A DNA stretch of 64,000 nucleotides from Stratiolaelaps scimitus (GCA_019614645.1 JABWDB010000013.1:1736001-1800000), one strand, 5' to 3'; positions 44,413 to 57,800 are shown, numbered from the stretch's first letter. The notes: generated by a model from the sequence alone, not told the origin. Translations and numbers: made by a program.

Positions 44413-44427
44413 TTACTTAGCACTCAT
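44413..44427 (-). promoter_or_regulatory. Upstream mini-frame before aftiphilin start
   Basis: ATG AGT GCT AAG TAA lies directly after the probable 5'UTR acceptor (TTTTCAG) and nine bases before the main ATG. It may dampen translation; inference only. Confidence 0.4.
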
Positions 44428-45370
44428 CTGAAAACAAGAACAGAAGCAAACGCATTAAACACCTTGAGTTTGCGGATCCGCCAGCGCATATTCACGACAG
44501 CCAGACTAAATTTAACACCAAAACGAGCAACAGCAAATCATGAAAAACATCTGTCCACTTGTAGCATGACAATTTTGCTATTTATTTCAATAATGAAGGT
44601 TGTATTCTCACTCATATTCAGCAAGCTCCATATCAATGTGTATATATTTATCGTAAGTTACGTCATGTTTCATCTCTTCCTCTTCGGCCATTGTATGCTC
44701 ACTTAGAACTGCTCTCTATTATACTTCTGTACCCATATTTGGGTCTGTATATATATATATATATATATACGGGCTTAATTCACATGATGAGTAGGCTGTT
44801 TATTATGTGGTATTCGACTCAGTCATTCGTGAAGTCATCATCATACACATGGGGTATCTCGCATTAAATCTCTGTCCTTCTTAAATCACGTTTACATCAC
44901 GTCCATTCAATTCGCACTGCCAATAATAGCAGTACGAGCTCTTCCTTGTCATACCGTAAGCTACATCCGCAAGCAATCACGCCGAGAAGCGATCAGTCTC
45001 ATCCGATATAGACTGCTATTCGAGACATGTTCGCCAAAGGTGAATTTCCAACCTTGCTCCAAGAATCCACGAATATGCGTATTTGCCAACGTCCTTCAAT
45101 AGTCATCTATACTTTCTCTGGAGAAAAGATATTGGGCTCGTTCTCCTACGTCGATATGCTGTACCGATGGCATCGATGTCTCAGAAGAATCCAAAGAGAA
45201 AGAGAGAGAGAGAGATAGAGTGTATATGCATCGCCTACCATGCAAATGCGATCAATATCCTACAACTGTTATAATTACTACGAAGTTATCGTCTCACCAT
45301 AATGTATGGTAGTTTAATCCGTTATTATGCTTGTTAATCATATCGCGCCGCATGCGCTCTCTCTCTCTCC

Positions 45371-45410
<40 letters not shown>

Positions 45411-46069
45411 GTGTTGCATGACATAACTTGAAGGCGAAGTCAAACTAGTCCATCCTTACCACTTAGATTGATTACTCCGTTAGACGTCGATTGATGGACG
45501 ATCTATCTCTCTCTCTCTCTCGCCCCATCTCCCCTGGTCTACCTATATATCTTTCGAACTTTCTCACTGATCATGCGGAACGTGCTTTTATATATCCACT
45601 GCTGACATTCATTTTTGGCGCCATTTGTGACAAGCTTGATACGTGAACTGTTGGTGGTAGCCTATCGGCCCCCGTCCATTTGAGTCACATGGACATACAC
45701 TATGCTCTCTTTCATATTTCTCATCGTCATCATCTTCACCATGCACTCATTATGTGTCACGCCATACAATGTTTTCTATTACTGACGTTTCGAAGGCAAA
45801 TGGTCAGTCATCACCTTTCAAAGCTCAACGGTCCACCTATGTTCACTGCTCAAATGCAACGCAAGCCTCCCAGGCACCCGACCGCCGGCCTCAACCTCAG
45901 CCTCCAGCCTTACCAGCAGAGCTACTCTGATAATGTTTGTAAAACCGCTTGGTATGGACTGCTCAACGGATCGATCGTTAGTTTGCATGCACGTCTTATT
46001 TCTGATCTAGATGGCGGCTGCGGTGAACTTCGGAGCAGACAGTTAGGAGGCCATCGAGCTTCCCTAACG
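44428..46069. other. Intergenic / UTR between aftiphilin and Ric-8
   Basis: No gene recognised. It carries AT runs near 44748-44770 and 45370-45412 and TC tracts near 45356 and 45508. It should hold the Ric-8 3'UTR and the aftiphilin first exon and promoter. Confidence 0.6.
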
Positions 46070-47584
46070 CTAGTCCTCCTCGCTTTCGGTGAGGTCCCTG
46101 TCGAGATCGCCCCGTTGCTCTAGCAGCTGTAAAACATGATCCACAGGATGGGGCTTGCCGTCGTCGCCAACCGAGCATGCCTTGACGACCCCGCCGCGGG
46201 TTAGTCGATCCATTAGCTGAACCAGTTGCATAGCTTCATACTCCTTCTGCTCCTGGGTCATGCCTTCAGTCGGGTTGGGCTTCGGTGCCTCGTAGCATCC
46301 GAGTACGGGATTAATCGAATCCTTGTACTTCGTGTACTCCTCGGTGTCGCTGTTCTCACTCTCCGACGAATACTGCCCCTCGCCGCGTCCGCCCAGCATT
46401 AGGCCACGGCTCGCTAGAAGGCCCGCGGCGTTACCGTATCCCGTATACTTGATCAGACGGCCGACCTTCTCCTTGCACAGGACGAAGAGCAGGTCCGCTG
46501 CTGCGCATTTCACTTCATTAAGGGGAGAGGTCATCAGTCGGACGAGCTTATTCCGCAGGGCGTTCCCCTCCTCCGGACGATTCATGACGTCCTTCAATGG
46601 GGGAAGGATGCGACTCTTGAGGTACTTGCGGGTTACCCGCGAGCCCCGCGACGCCTCGGACAGACACAGTAGAACTGGCACTAGTGATTCCTTCTTGTGC
46701 GGGGTGTCAAGCTTGTGCTCGAGTTGATCCATCAAGATGTCGATCGCTTCTATGTTGTAGTGCATAAAGTTCTTCGGGTCCGACGCTATCGTTGGTGTCA
46801 GCAGTCCATGTAATGCCGTCTTACTCATGTTACTCAGCAAATTGATAATTTCACCTATCATTTGCTTGTCCTCCGGCAACGCCAGCAGTAATTGTCGTAA
46901 CACAGCGACGAGCTTGGCGAAACAGTCCCGACTTTTCGTTTTATCCTTTTCATCCATGTTCACAGTGAGGTTGTAGAGCACCTTGAGCGCCCACGATAGG
47001 TAGACGAGATTCGAGTCGCTCAAATCGGCCTGTGATCTCTCTAGGACGCCGCACAACTGGGGTATGGCGGCTAATTCATCTCGCACGAGGCTGCGGGTGT
47101 CCGCCTTCAGGGCAGTCATCCCGAATAGAATGCGCATGTCGAAATGCTGGACATCCCCGCAGACGTCGCCAACGGTCAGCATACGCTTCACTATTGACTG
47201 CAGGGTGCCGTTGGCCGCGCACTGGTCCCGGACCGCCACGCCGTGAAAGATTAAATTGCAGAGCACTTTCTCCGCCTCGAGTACTGCCTTTGTGTCCTGC
47301 GTCTCGATTGGACCTGAACCCGTGGTCAGCTTTGAAATAGTACACAACTTATCTACCACCTCTTTGCCAAACACGGAGCTCGTGAGACGCTTGTCCCTAC
47401 TGAGGATGCGTAATGTCGACAGCGCTGTGATGCGATCCTCATCGGAGCCCTCAGTGGCCTCCATCACGTAGCTCACATTGCCGGGCATTTCCTGCAGGAG
47501 CGCTTCACTGAAGTGGAACACCTGCGCATTCTCGTCATTGAACTTGGCCAACGCCATGACGCCCTGCGCCCAGTCTGCAGACAT
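46070..47584 (-). CDS. RIC8A: Ric-8 (synembryn), G-alpha chaperone and exchange factor
   Basis: 504 residues with no intron. Armadillo-type helical repeats fill most of the protein, with family blocks such as RITALSTLRILSRDKRL near residue 50, LKVLYNLTVNMDEKDKTKS in the middle, and RVTRKYLKSRILPPLKDV near residue 315. The C-terminal region has SSESENSDTEEY, the acidic Ser/Thr cluster that is phosphorylated by casein kinase 2 in animal Ric-8A, then MTQEQKEYEAMQLVQLMDRL. Ric-8 folds newly made G-alpha subunits and promotes nucleotide exchange in the cytosol; it is needed for asymmetric cell division. The A-type is favoured over B by family resemblance. The length is near the usual 530. Confidence 0.95.
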   Translation of the reverse strand: MSADWAQGVMALAKFNDENAQVFHFSEALLQEMPGNVSYVMEATEGSDEDRITALSTLRILSRDKRLTSSVFGKEVVDKLCTISKLTTGSGPIETQDTKAVLEAEKVLCNLIFHGVAVRDQCAANGTLQSIVKRMLTVGDVCGDVQHFDMRILFGMTALKADTRSLVRDELAAIPQLCGVLERSQADLSDSNLVYLSWALKVLYNLTVNMDEKDKTKSRDCFAKLVAVLRQLLLALPEDKQMIGEIINLLSNMSKTALHGLLTPTIASDPKNFMHYNIEAIDILMDQLEHKLDTPHKKESLVPVLLCLSEASRGSRVTRKYLKSRILPPLKDVMNRPEEGNALRNKLVRLMTSPLNEVKCAAADLLFVLCKEKVGRLIKYTGYGNAAGLLASRGLMLGGRGEGQYSSESENSDTEEYTKYKDSINPVLGCYEAPKPNPTEGMTQEQKEYEAMQLVQLMDRLTRGGVVKACSVGDDGKPHPVDHVLQLLEQRGDLDRDLTESEED

Positions 47585-49570
47585 CGTTTCGTTTTCTTGA
47601 AAAGATTCGTTTGTTCTCCGTAGCTCTGTTTACGGTCCTCCTAGGTGTTAGTGATTGTTTTGAGACTGAACTCTCAGCTAGATGCTGTCGTGGAGCCTGT
47701 TGGGCAGAACTGACCTGACAAGAGGCTCACTGATCACAGCTGATCAATGTGCCTGCTACTTCGTGTCTATGGGCTGGAAGACATTCGGATTAGTTTCTCT
47801 CGACGAACACTGGATGGTTGGACAGGCAGAGCGGCACTCGATTTCTCTCAGAACAGCATCGATATCAACCAGTCAGCCAGCCAACCCGCCCGACGAAGAT
47901 CTGGACAATCTGTGAGCCTCTACGGCCGCGTCTGCTCAGCTTTCTGCCCGTGTCCTCGGTCACGAGCAGCCTGATAGGCCCGAAACGGTCCCGACAGCTC
48001 CTGCTGTGGCTACCAATGTTGTTGGCGTTGTTGTCCTTGTCGTTGTAGATGCTGCCACTGTTGTTGCTGTTGTTCTGAGTTGAGTGAGAGCGTGTATCTG
48101 AAACGACCAACGTGTACGACCGTCAGCAGCACTCCAGGCCACGCTCCTCCACAGGCGACATGTCCATCTCCATCTGGCATCATATATATATATGATATAG
48201 TTTTGTGACTGTATACGATTTGAAGCTTGATTGAGGTAAATACGTTCATTCCTCTAACTCACTATTTACCCTTCGATCCCGATATTTGTTGCTCCCATAA
48301 GTAACCTACTGCGCCAGCAACTAATCGATCAGACATTCTACCATTATTGCAGTATCACACATAATCCACTACACCTAACTAACAGAGACAGCCAACATAT
48401 TTACTAACAACAACAACAACCGCTACTGGAAATCTGCGTCATCCAAGGTAGACCAAATGAAAGCATAGCACACACAGCAAAACTACGGAGGCAGCAATAC
48501 ACCGCAACAACAACAATCGTCTCGCATATAACACCAGACATCACCCGAAGCCCGCGGCCGAATGTTCCCCACTATACGATTGCGCATTCCCGCGCGCAGC
48601 GCAACAATGCACAGCAGAGTGCCCTGCGAACGCGACAGCAGATCGTTTGCCTGCCAGGGCCGTATCAGCGTCGCGTATTGCGGCGACGGCAACGGCGGCA
48701 GCGGCGCTACCCGAATAACGTTCACAACAGCCACTTTGCCCAGCCGACCGCCAGACAGTGCATTCGTTCGTTCGCTCGGCAGACGGCAGCAATAGGCACT
48801 TTGCAATCCGCACCCGCCGACTACGGCTCACTTCACCAACGTGTAATCATCATGATCATCGTTTGTGTTTGAGCAATGCGGCCACGGCGCGGCAACCGTT
48901 GCAACCGTCGGCCAGGGCCGTTGCGGGTGCCACTGCTGCCGACGCCAGCTCTGATGATGACGACAACGACGACGACGGCGGCGGCGTTCGTGCAGCCGTT
49001 GCTCGAAGAAGAACGGCACCGCGCAACGGAATAGCGGCCGAGTATCGCAACGGTCGAAGCAGCGGCCACTCGTGGCGGCAGGTAAAACAGGTAACAACAG
49101 CGGCGGTGACGGCATTCGTCGCTGCTGCTGCTGCCCTCTGCCGTCATGACGATGACAGCGGCCCCAGCTCCATTTTCATCTTCTCTTTCTCTCTCTGCAG
49201 GTAACCGCACGGGGGCGACATATCGTCATCCTCATCAGCATCAGCAGTAAGCCTCCCCCCCATGCTCGTATTGAATAAGCGAGCGCCTTGCGATCGCGCT
49301 TCGTTTTCAACAACATCGTAACTGCTGCTGCTGCTGCTAGTCAAACTATAATATTAGTCGCTATGATACACGACAGACGATATTGAAGTGCTCAAATTTT
49401 AAGGAATGCCGCTACATCTATGCTTATAGCGCTCACGCAAGAAAAAGAAAGTCAAGACATCATCACGGTCCTCAGGCCTCAGATGAGGTTTGCTCAAAAA
49501 TTCGCTCGCTCGCAAACGCGTGCAGCAAAAGGTGACGGACGAATATCGCATGTTTAGATGGACAAATAAT

Positions 49571-49601
<31 letters not shown>

Positions 49602-50188
49602 GATGATGATAATATTACATGAACCCAAGTACATTTACTCGACTTGCACTTTTGTGGTGACGCATCCCACCCGCGACATCCATTCGCGGGATTTCGTCCG
49701 ATTGTTAATTATTGATTGACGTGAGTGACAATTTTAACGCGGTCATTTGATGTATTTCAAATGATAACGGATAATTAACCCGACCCGGATACGTCGAGGG
49801 CAGAATAAAGCACGCGCCGATTTCGAACCCAATACTCTATCGGCGTCCTACATTTAATATATATATATATATCTTCAAATATCCATCTAGCTAGCAGCAA
49901 ATAATTTGAAGATCGACTCACATTGGCCTGCCCCGTAAAGGTCTATGGGAGCGATATGAACGCATAGCATATGAACGAGGGGACGCCAACGAGAGAGTCG
50001 CCGCAATATGCCAGCCATGCGCATCGTGCATATGTCATGAACAGAGCAAAAAATATACAGATCTCTCTGAGCAGCAGCAGCAGTAGAAGCGACGCAGTAT
50101 CACCACCACCACCGCCGCCGCCGATGCCATCGTCATCATAGTGCGTTGTGGGTATGTGGAGGGGTAGTGGTATCTGTTGATGTGACTA

Positions 50189-50240
50189 TTGCGGCGACTG
50201 CTGCTGCTGCTGTTGTTGTTGTTGTTGGTGGTAGCGCAGC
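50189..50240. repeat. CTG/GTT triplet repeat
   Basis: (CTG)n followed by (TTG)n, extended on both sides by degenerate GCG/GTG triplets. Confidence 0.85.
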
Positions 50241-52469
50241 TCAAGCCGTGGCGCAGCGTCGGTTGTTGTCCGCGGTGGCGGCGGTGCCTCGGCAACAGCG
50301 CAACGGAGCTTCATCTCCTCCCAACATCTCTCTACCTAAACCAGCAAGAGCATCATCAGCAACCGCTATGCTATTGCTCTACCAATAGCAATAGCGGCAT
50401 CGACAGTAGTGGCAACATCAGCAGTAGCAGCAGCAGCAGCAATAACACGCCATGCTGCTGCCAGAGCTGCTACTCGTCGCTGGCCTCGTCGGTTGCCGCC
50501 GCCGCCGCCGCAACTACTGCTTGCCTGCTCGTCTTTCGGCCGTCGTCCTCCCTGCTGCTGCTGTTGTTGTTGTTGATGCGTTCGTCGTCGCAGTTAGTCG
50601 CAGTAGTTGCTGCTGCTGCTGCTGTTGCTGTTGCTCGTAGTCGCTTGCTCCTCGCTTCCCGGAGGCCCCCCGAGCCTGTTGCTGCCTACTCTCTGTTTCT
50701 GCGCCAGTACGGCGGCTGGACTGGCTGCAGTCGCTCGCGGCACCGTCGCCCGACGAATCGACAGACAACACCCGACCACCCGACAGCAACAACAGCAACA
50801 GCAACGAAACGACACTCAACGGCAATAGCAGCAGCAGTCATAGACGCACACTACTTTCACTTGCATCATTATCATCATCAACGGCAACAACCATTGGATA
50901 GTGGCATTGCGGGTAGAGCGCCGGGACGGTGAAGCACGCTAGCAAGCGCAGTGACTTTACTTTATACATGTGACGATGAATTTAATGCATGACCACATGA
51001 ATTTTGTGCATGTACATGATTTAATATCAACTATAGACTTGAAAAACAATAAATATACAACAGCAGGCAAACAGACACTGACAAATAAACAAGTGAGAGA
51101 CAAAATGCGATCGGGTTTTGTTGGCGGCGGCGGCCGTGGTACACAAAACAAAATCAGAAGTGGAAATGTTCTCCATTCCACCTCTGCGATCGTTGAGCAT
51201 CAAAGAGCCATCGAACATGAAGTCTACGACATGAAAAACACTTACGAAACCGATCCGAATTTCTGGTGAAAAGAATCGATGGGTCGAAATCGTCGCACAG
51301 AACACATGCCCAGCGAAAACGAAACTCACTAAAGAGTAAAGATTTGAGCCATTGTCATGCTAATTAAGACGATTGAGCAGCACCAGGAATCGTCCCGTAA
51401 ACGTTTGGGGACGTCGACGTTCCGCAGCTGATAACAAATAACGACAGCGGCAGTTCTAGGGATTCGAACACAATCGAGCTTCGGCCGTATGTCGCTCATG
51501 AGCTTACACCGCATCAGGGTGAACCACGCAAATGCAAACAACTATAGTGCTTCCAATCGATGAGTCGACACGTTTTACTTGGCAGTCCCTGAGCGAAGTA
51601 TTTCGCTGGCCGCAGCAAACGCATGTAGTGCCATTTCGTGCGGTCATCCGATTCATTGATCGACCGCGTGCTTGGTCATCAGCGTGTGGGCCTTACCCAC
51701 ACTCGGAGAGCGTCACCACTATACCAGACGCTCCCAGGGGCGCGGAGCTTCGAGGCGTTCACAGACGGCAACAACGGCAACATGAACGACTACGATTTGC
51801 ATGTACGAACATCGGAGCATTTTCGAGCAAATGTTGACACGTTGGTAAACGACTGCTTCGTAGGGGTTGGGGGGATTGCATTAGCGGATGCAGCTGCGAT
51901 AATATGATCAGCACCGTCGGTAACGTTGACAATATCGGCAACAATGGCTATCTACTCTCGTTATCCATTTCTCGCCGCGCTGACCACTAATCCAATCCAT
52001 CTGCAACATGCAACTTTAAACAGCAGCACCAGCACACTATGATCGGGAGAGCAGTGTCAACGACAAACACGCGCACAGACACACGCACGCACGCGCACAC
52101 ACACAGACACAATGTCGTAATCACCAATCGATAATTATAACCATAACACTAATAATAACTAAATACTACCAGATAAGGGCGATCTTACACTAAGCACAAA
52201 ACACGCTACGATGACGAGCGACGAACACTATCAGCTACTATCGTGAGACTCCTGCTGCTGCTACTCAGGCTGCAACTGCTCATGGTGACGGCAGAAAAGC
52301 TTCGTTTTTTTCTTTTTCTTTCACTGCTATTGGCGGCGGTGGCGGCGGCGGCGACGAATGACGACGTCTGGCGGCACTCACTCGTTGACCGCTGTCTCTC
52401 ATGCAACGGATAGAATGTTTCGTTGGTATTCGTTAAATGTTGCAACGACAACTGTAACGGTTTTGGGCG

Positions 52470-52560
52470 AATCAGTAGCAGCAACAGCAGCAGCAGCAGA
52501 AACCTGCAGGGGCAACAACAGCGACCGCCGCAGCAGCAGCAGCCGCAGCAGCACCAGGAC
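52470..52560. repeat. CAG triplet-repeat cluster
   Basis: Two CAG arrays (about 52475-52500 and 52531-52558) separated by a GC-rich spacer. Confidence 0.9.
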
Positions 52561-53374
52561 GAGTCACTTGCATTAGCGCTCGCCGCACACAGCCCCGGCG
52601 ATCAGGCAAACGGCCGACGGATAGTCTCCTGCACGCACCGCAACTCGCTGCGAATAAGTAACAGCGCCGACGCCGAAACCGCCACGGGCTGCTGTAGCAG
52701 TCACCAGTGCAGACAACGAGCAGCAGCAGCAGCAGCACCACGACTGCCGCCCGTCCGCCCGCCCGCACGCACACGATCGGCTCACTTCACCACCACCAGA
52801 TCACAACAGCACAGCACGGCGGAGCGGAGCGCAGGGCAGCGCGGCGCACACTAGATTTCTACGATCGCTGCTCTGCTACGGAGGCGGCGGCGGCGACGGC
52901 GACGGCGGCACTAGCACCACCAGCATCATCGCATCAGCCGCAAAGCTGTTGCTCCTCCTCAGCGCACCCAACGACGAAAGAATGAACGAACGGTTGGCCG
53001 ATCGGAAGGACCAGCGAACGCAACGCAATAACGCCAGAACGCTGGGGCGCTCGTTGCTTGCTGCTTGCCTAGTCGTTGTACCTGAGTAGCAGCCGCAACA
53101 GCTCTCAGACGGCTCAGGCAGCGGCGGCAGCGGCGGCGGCGGTGGTAGCAGCCGCAACGGAGGCAGAAAGGGACGACGGATGATCGGAGACAGTAGAAGA
53201 ACATGCGGACAGACAGACACAACTGGAGCTGCCGTCCCTGCTGCTGCTGCTACGGCGACCACTCACTCCTTAATCACTGCTGCTGCGGCGGCTGCTGGTG
53301 GTGGTGGTGGTGGTGGTGCCCACCGGACCACTGTCGCTGCAGCAGCCGTTCGTCTGGATCGGCTGCATCAGGCC

Positions 53375-53425
53375 AGTAGTAACAGCAACAGCAGCAGCAG
53401 CAGCAGCGGCAGCAGCAGCAGGAGA
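53375..53425. repeat. CAG triplet repeat
   Basis: (AGC)n with single interruptions, within a GC-rich stretch. Confidence 0.9.
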
Positions 53426-54524
53426 AGTAAGTCAGGCTGATGCCAGCAGCCTGATCGGTCGTCCGGCCCAGCGCGGCCTGGTCTGGTCCGCCGTCCGTCT
53501 CCCCAGTTTGCGATAGACGCCAGACGGGGCACTCAAGCAGTCCAGCCAGCCAAGCAAGCAGGCAGAGACAGACAGACAGGCCTGATGCCGACAGCAGCAG
53601 GCGCAGCACCGGGGGTTCGTAGGCAGCAGCAGCAGCAGCAAGGGAAGAAGAGGAGAAAAAGAGGAGACCATGGCACAAATAATGTACGTATACATACATA
53701 TACACAGATTACAGACAAGCGCAGGGACGGACGGACGGACCCACCGGTGTACAACACATTCAGATGCACGCACGCCCCAAGCAAGCAACCATGGACGGTG
53801 CTTGTTGCTGTTGTTGTTGCTGCTGCAACCGAGCGGAGCGGACTAGCACCAGCAACCGATCAGATAGACAAAGCCAGCGGCTGGCAGACAGGCTAGCTGA
53901 ATCACTCGGCCGTTAGGTAGCTGCTCTAGTAGCAGCAGCAGCCGTCGCCGTCGTTGGCTGACGCAGCTGTATGTGGTGGTAGCAGCAGCAGATGTGCGCA
54001 ACGCTCCGACACACCCCTGATGCCTGCGCTGGTACGAATACTACGAGAGTACTTATATCATTACTCGTTGCATTGGTACCTAGTGCAACAGCGGCCAGAG
54101 CAGTCGTCATGTAGTATGAATTAATAGGCACATGACTTTTCTTCTTGTCGTGTTGTGTTCGTGTGGTTTTCTACTCTACGCAAATAGGAGCACAGCCAGC
54201 GAACAAAGCGCGGCGACAACGGCACAACGAGAGACAGAGAATGGAGAAGAAAAAATTATATTTATATGAAGAAGAGGTCCGACCCATCGGATCGGTAGAT
54301 TCATCTCATGGGATCAGGGATCGTGGTAATGGACACAATTGACGCTTAACATCATCATCAGGTTCATTGTGCGTCGCCGCTAACCAACCAGCCACCAGTT
54401 AGGTATATGGGGAGCTAGCATGCGCGCATACGATACGTCCAGATTTGATTAGTACTCACCAGTTGTTCGCTAGCCGTCGAAGAGGAGAATGAAGTCGGTG
54501 AAAGTAAGCTGTTGTTGTGGCTGG

Positions 54525-54572
54525 TGTTGTTGTTGTTGTTGTTGCTGCAGCAGCAGCAGCAGCAGCAGCGAG
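54525..54572. repeat. GTT to CAG triplet repeat
   Basis: (TGT)n runs into (GCA)n. The two halves are partly self-complementary, so the RNA could fold into a hairpin. Confidence 0.85.
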
Positions 54573-54837
54573 TGTCAAGAGCTTAGCCCCCCGCTTCGCT
54601 TTGCTTCGCTCTACTCAGGTCTCCTGCAAGCAAGAGGAGCAGCAGCAGCAGCCGGCCAGCTTTCTCCTGACACAGGCATTCACCACCACCCCAACAGCAG
54701 CAGCAGCAGGATAGACACTAGTAGTTGTAGTAATCATATAGCATAGGCCGCCGGGAGAGCGAGGCCGCCGCAAGCAGAAGAACAGAGAGATAGCCAGCAC
54801 ACGCGCAGACAATGAGCTCTGTGGTGGGTATCCCAGA

Positions 54838-54877
54838 GTCGCTGCTGCTGCCGCCGCCGCCGCCGCCGCCGCCGCGA
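54838..54877. repeat. CTG/CCG triplet repeat
   Basis: (CTG)4 leading into about eight CCG units, among the most GC-rich points in the window. Confidence 0.9.
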
Positions 54878-57800
54878 GTTATGATGCGGTCTCCGCTGCC
54901 GCTGCTGGTAAACGAGGAGGCGCTAAGCGCTGAGCTACGATAGAGTAGTATACAACGCTCATCGAGAAAGACCGATCGGCTCCTCGCCGCTGGACGCAGA
55001 CACTATCCGACGTGGGAGAGAGCGGTATAGTACACGGACTCTAGGCGGCACCGCCTCTCGTTGAGAACGACACCGGGAGCTGGATGGGCGTGGGGGGTAG
55101 TCGATTAGGCCGAGCAGAACTCGCCGTCTCCCGGCCAATTAATGCGAGCCGTTTGATTACACTGTCGATCAAGATCAGACGATTGGGCAGCCGTGGACGG
55201 GTGGAAATGCTCGGATTTGCTTCGCGTGCAAGGCCGTCAGAGCGTTGAGCCTTTCTCAGAGCGCCCGCTGTCAACATGTTACGCGCACATCGCGAGAGGC
55301 CTCCTTGCTCTCGCTGCTACTGCGAACGCTACTGTGGTCGGTAGGCCGGCATTGCAGTTATTTGTTGCGCGGCGTCATGGGTAAACAGTTGCGAGTCAGT
55401 TGTCAAAAGCTTTGCAAATATCCCTAAAATTCACCACCATTGTCGAGCTTATGACCTCGTACAATACCGTTATAAATTGCTCACACACAGCGTCACCATA
55501 TCTTCACCAAATCTCATATTATTACTATAAGTAACACTTACACGAAGTGTTAATGACGATGATTCTCGTGGCTGATGTTCACGCGGGTTTCAGCTTGAGT
55601 AGTAGAAGTAGTAAGGGCAGTGTCGCCGATCCCGTCTGTCCCTCCGTTAGCTAGACCATCGACTTCAGTCCAGTTTTCCACAACAGAAACAGTTCCTCGA
55701 AGCTAACTATCAATAACAACAACAGGGGACGCGCTAAGCACAGAACATCACTTGCGCCCTCCCGTTAACAAACACCAACGCTAAAAAACTCAACGACAAC
55801 CGCACTAGCAGCAGCAGCAGCAACAACAAGACGTGTCTACCTTTCTCAATGTAGTGTTGAAGTGTTGAAGCTAATCTGTTTGTATCACCTCGTGAATGCT
55901 GCCCATTGCAAATATGTTTGTGCCGTTGTCATTGGTGTCGCAACCGCAGCCAACGAACATCCGAGTAACGTTCAGCTGAATTGAGCCGCTGCCGCCACAC
56001 CGAGTCAAACAGCAGCAGCAGCAACCAAAGCTGAAACGCCGTTGCTCCTGGCCTACACCCGCCCTGCGTATAGCGCAACGGAGGAAAGGGAGTAATCAAG
56101 GGTAGGAGCTTTTGTTTTTGTTTGGGTTTGCAGAATACAGAAGCTACCACCACTGCTGCTGCTGCTGTGAGTGGCGCTGACCCGGGTGGCAGCGCGGCGG
56201 TGGACGCTGGCAAACTCTGAACGAACGTGAAAGTCGGAGCCCAACGGGGAGAGGCGGGCAAAGCCATAGATGACGACATAGTCCGGCCGGCCATGACAGC
56301 TACAAGCGCATTCATGGTAATAAGCAACCGCAGCGGCGGTAGCAGCAGCATAAACGGCCCGACGAGAATTCGTTCGGCGGCGGCGGCGCCGCTCAGAGCA
56401 AATACGGTGGCCGATGATGATGGCAACGGCGGGCGCTCCTCCGCCGCCGCTGCTGACAGTTGTCACTGAGCGCCACCCTCGATTCGAATACCCCGACTGT
56501 GTCGACGCCGACAGCGATGCATGCTGCTGTCTGTTGATGTAAATGACATGCTGGAGCTGCTGCTGCTTCTGCTATTTGACGGAATCGGACGCTCTCGTTG
56601 TACACAACGTCCGTCAACTAACACAGCGCAGCAGCGACACCGACGAGGGAACACAAACGGCACGACAATGAATACTGCGGGAGAGTGTAGCTGGCGATCG
56701 AGCCGCGATCAGATGGTGCTGCCATCAGTCTACCGCAAATAGAACTACGAGAAACGGTAAACAGTAGGAGGAGATCTGCTGGCAGATCATCATCTGCTGC
56801 CGGAGCACCGTCATCGTAATCATCATAAATGGGAATCTTATCTAAAAAAACAACAACAACAACATTGAACGAAGGGCGGGCCATCGCTTTTCTGGCTGCC
56901 TCAGCGTCTGTCATCTGTGTTCACCATCGTCTCGCCACGTTCGAGGGTCGGCGTCTTGATCCTCTCCGGGTTACTGATCCCAGTTCTCTACAACTCTGAG
57001 TCCTTCAGCATCTCGCCTTGCCAGCATCTCCCGTGGACGTTCTTCTGAGGAGGAGACACCGAGCAGGCGACGGTGTCGTGCTCCAGCGAGCACCCGGAGC
57101 AGCCAGTGATCCCCGCGAGTGATATCAGCTCGATTCGAGCCACATGTGTGACAAAGTCGCGTTGTCCACCAGCGTCGGCTATCACGTGCGGTGTACACAG
57201 TGTAAATGGACGGTAACCATGGGGGAGTTGTTGTATGTTTTATGAGAATGGCCCCGTTCATCGTTTGAACTGGCGCCACACCGAAAGAAACGGCGAGACA
57301 GCAATAGGTGAGTGAATACTCGCCCGCCAGCTGGACAACCGACTCATTGACGTTTACCGGACGAGTGGTGACATTGTATTTTTGTTCCTCAGTGTTCAGA
57401 CTCCTTGCGTTGTTGCTGCCTCGGCCGCTCGATACAATTCGCACCGTGCTATCGTTATCACGTGTACAACTACTCAAGCCTCAGTATATGCACGCAGCTC
57501 TCAGCTAGAGAAATGTGCCGCCAACTATATGCATTCACCGGTTGGGGGATTCATGTTGCATGGACGGGATTCGAACCACGTTCTGAGCACTTTGTTTATA
57601 ATAATGACACTATCAATGTCAACATCTCTATGTATTCCCTATATTGCAACGGTGTGCTCCACAACTTCGTGTGATATACACAGCAAAATTCAGTATTTAC
57701 CCTCTCATGTGCAACTATCAGAAGTTGTTGTCAAATCCTAGACATAGACCGCATTGCCTATATGTGCAAGTGGAAATGTGCTCATATCTGAGTGAGCGTA

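Noticed and set aside
50189..50932. 247-codon frame starting with poly-Leu
   Set aside because: It is a readout of CTG/TTG/AGC repeats; the composition changes with each repeat and equally long frames exist on the other strand. No domain is present.
57541..57625. tRNA-like sequence on the minus strand (GTGGTTCGAATCCCG)
   Set aside because: A B box is visible and partial acceptor pairing, but the D and anticodon arms do not fold convincingly. Probably a tRNA-derived fragment, not a gene.
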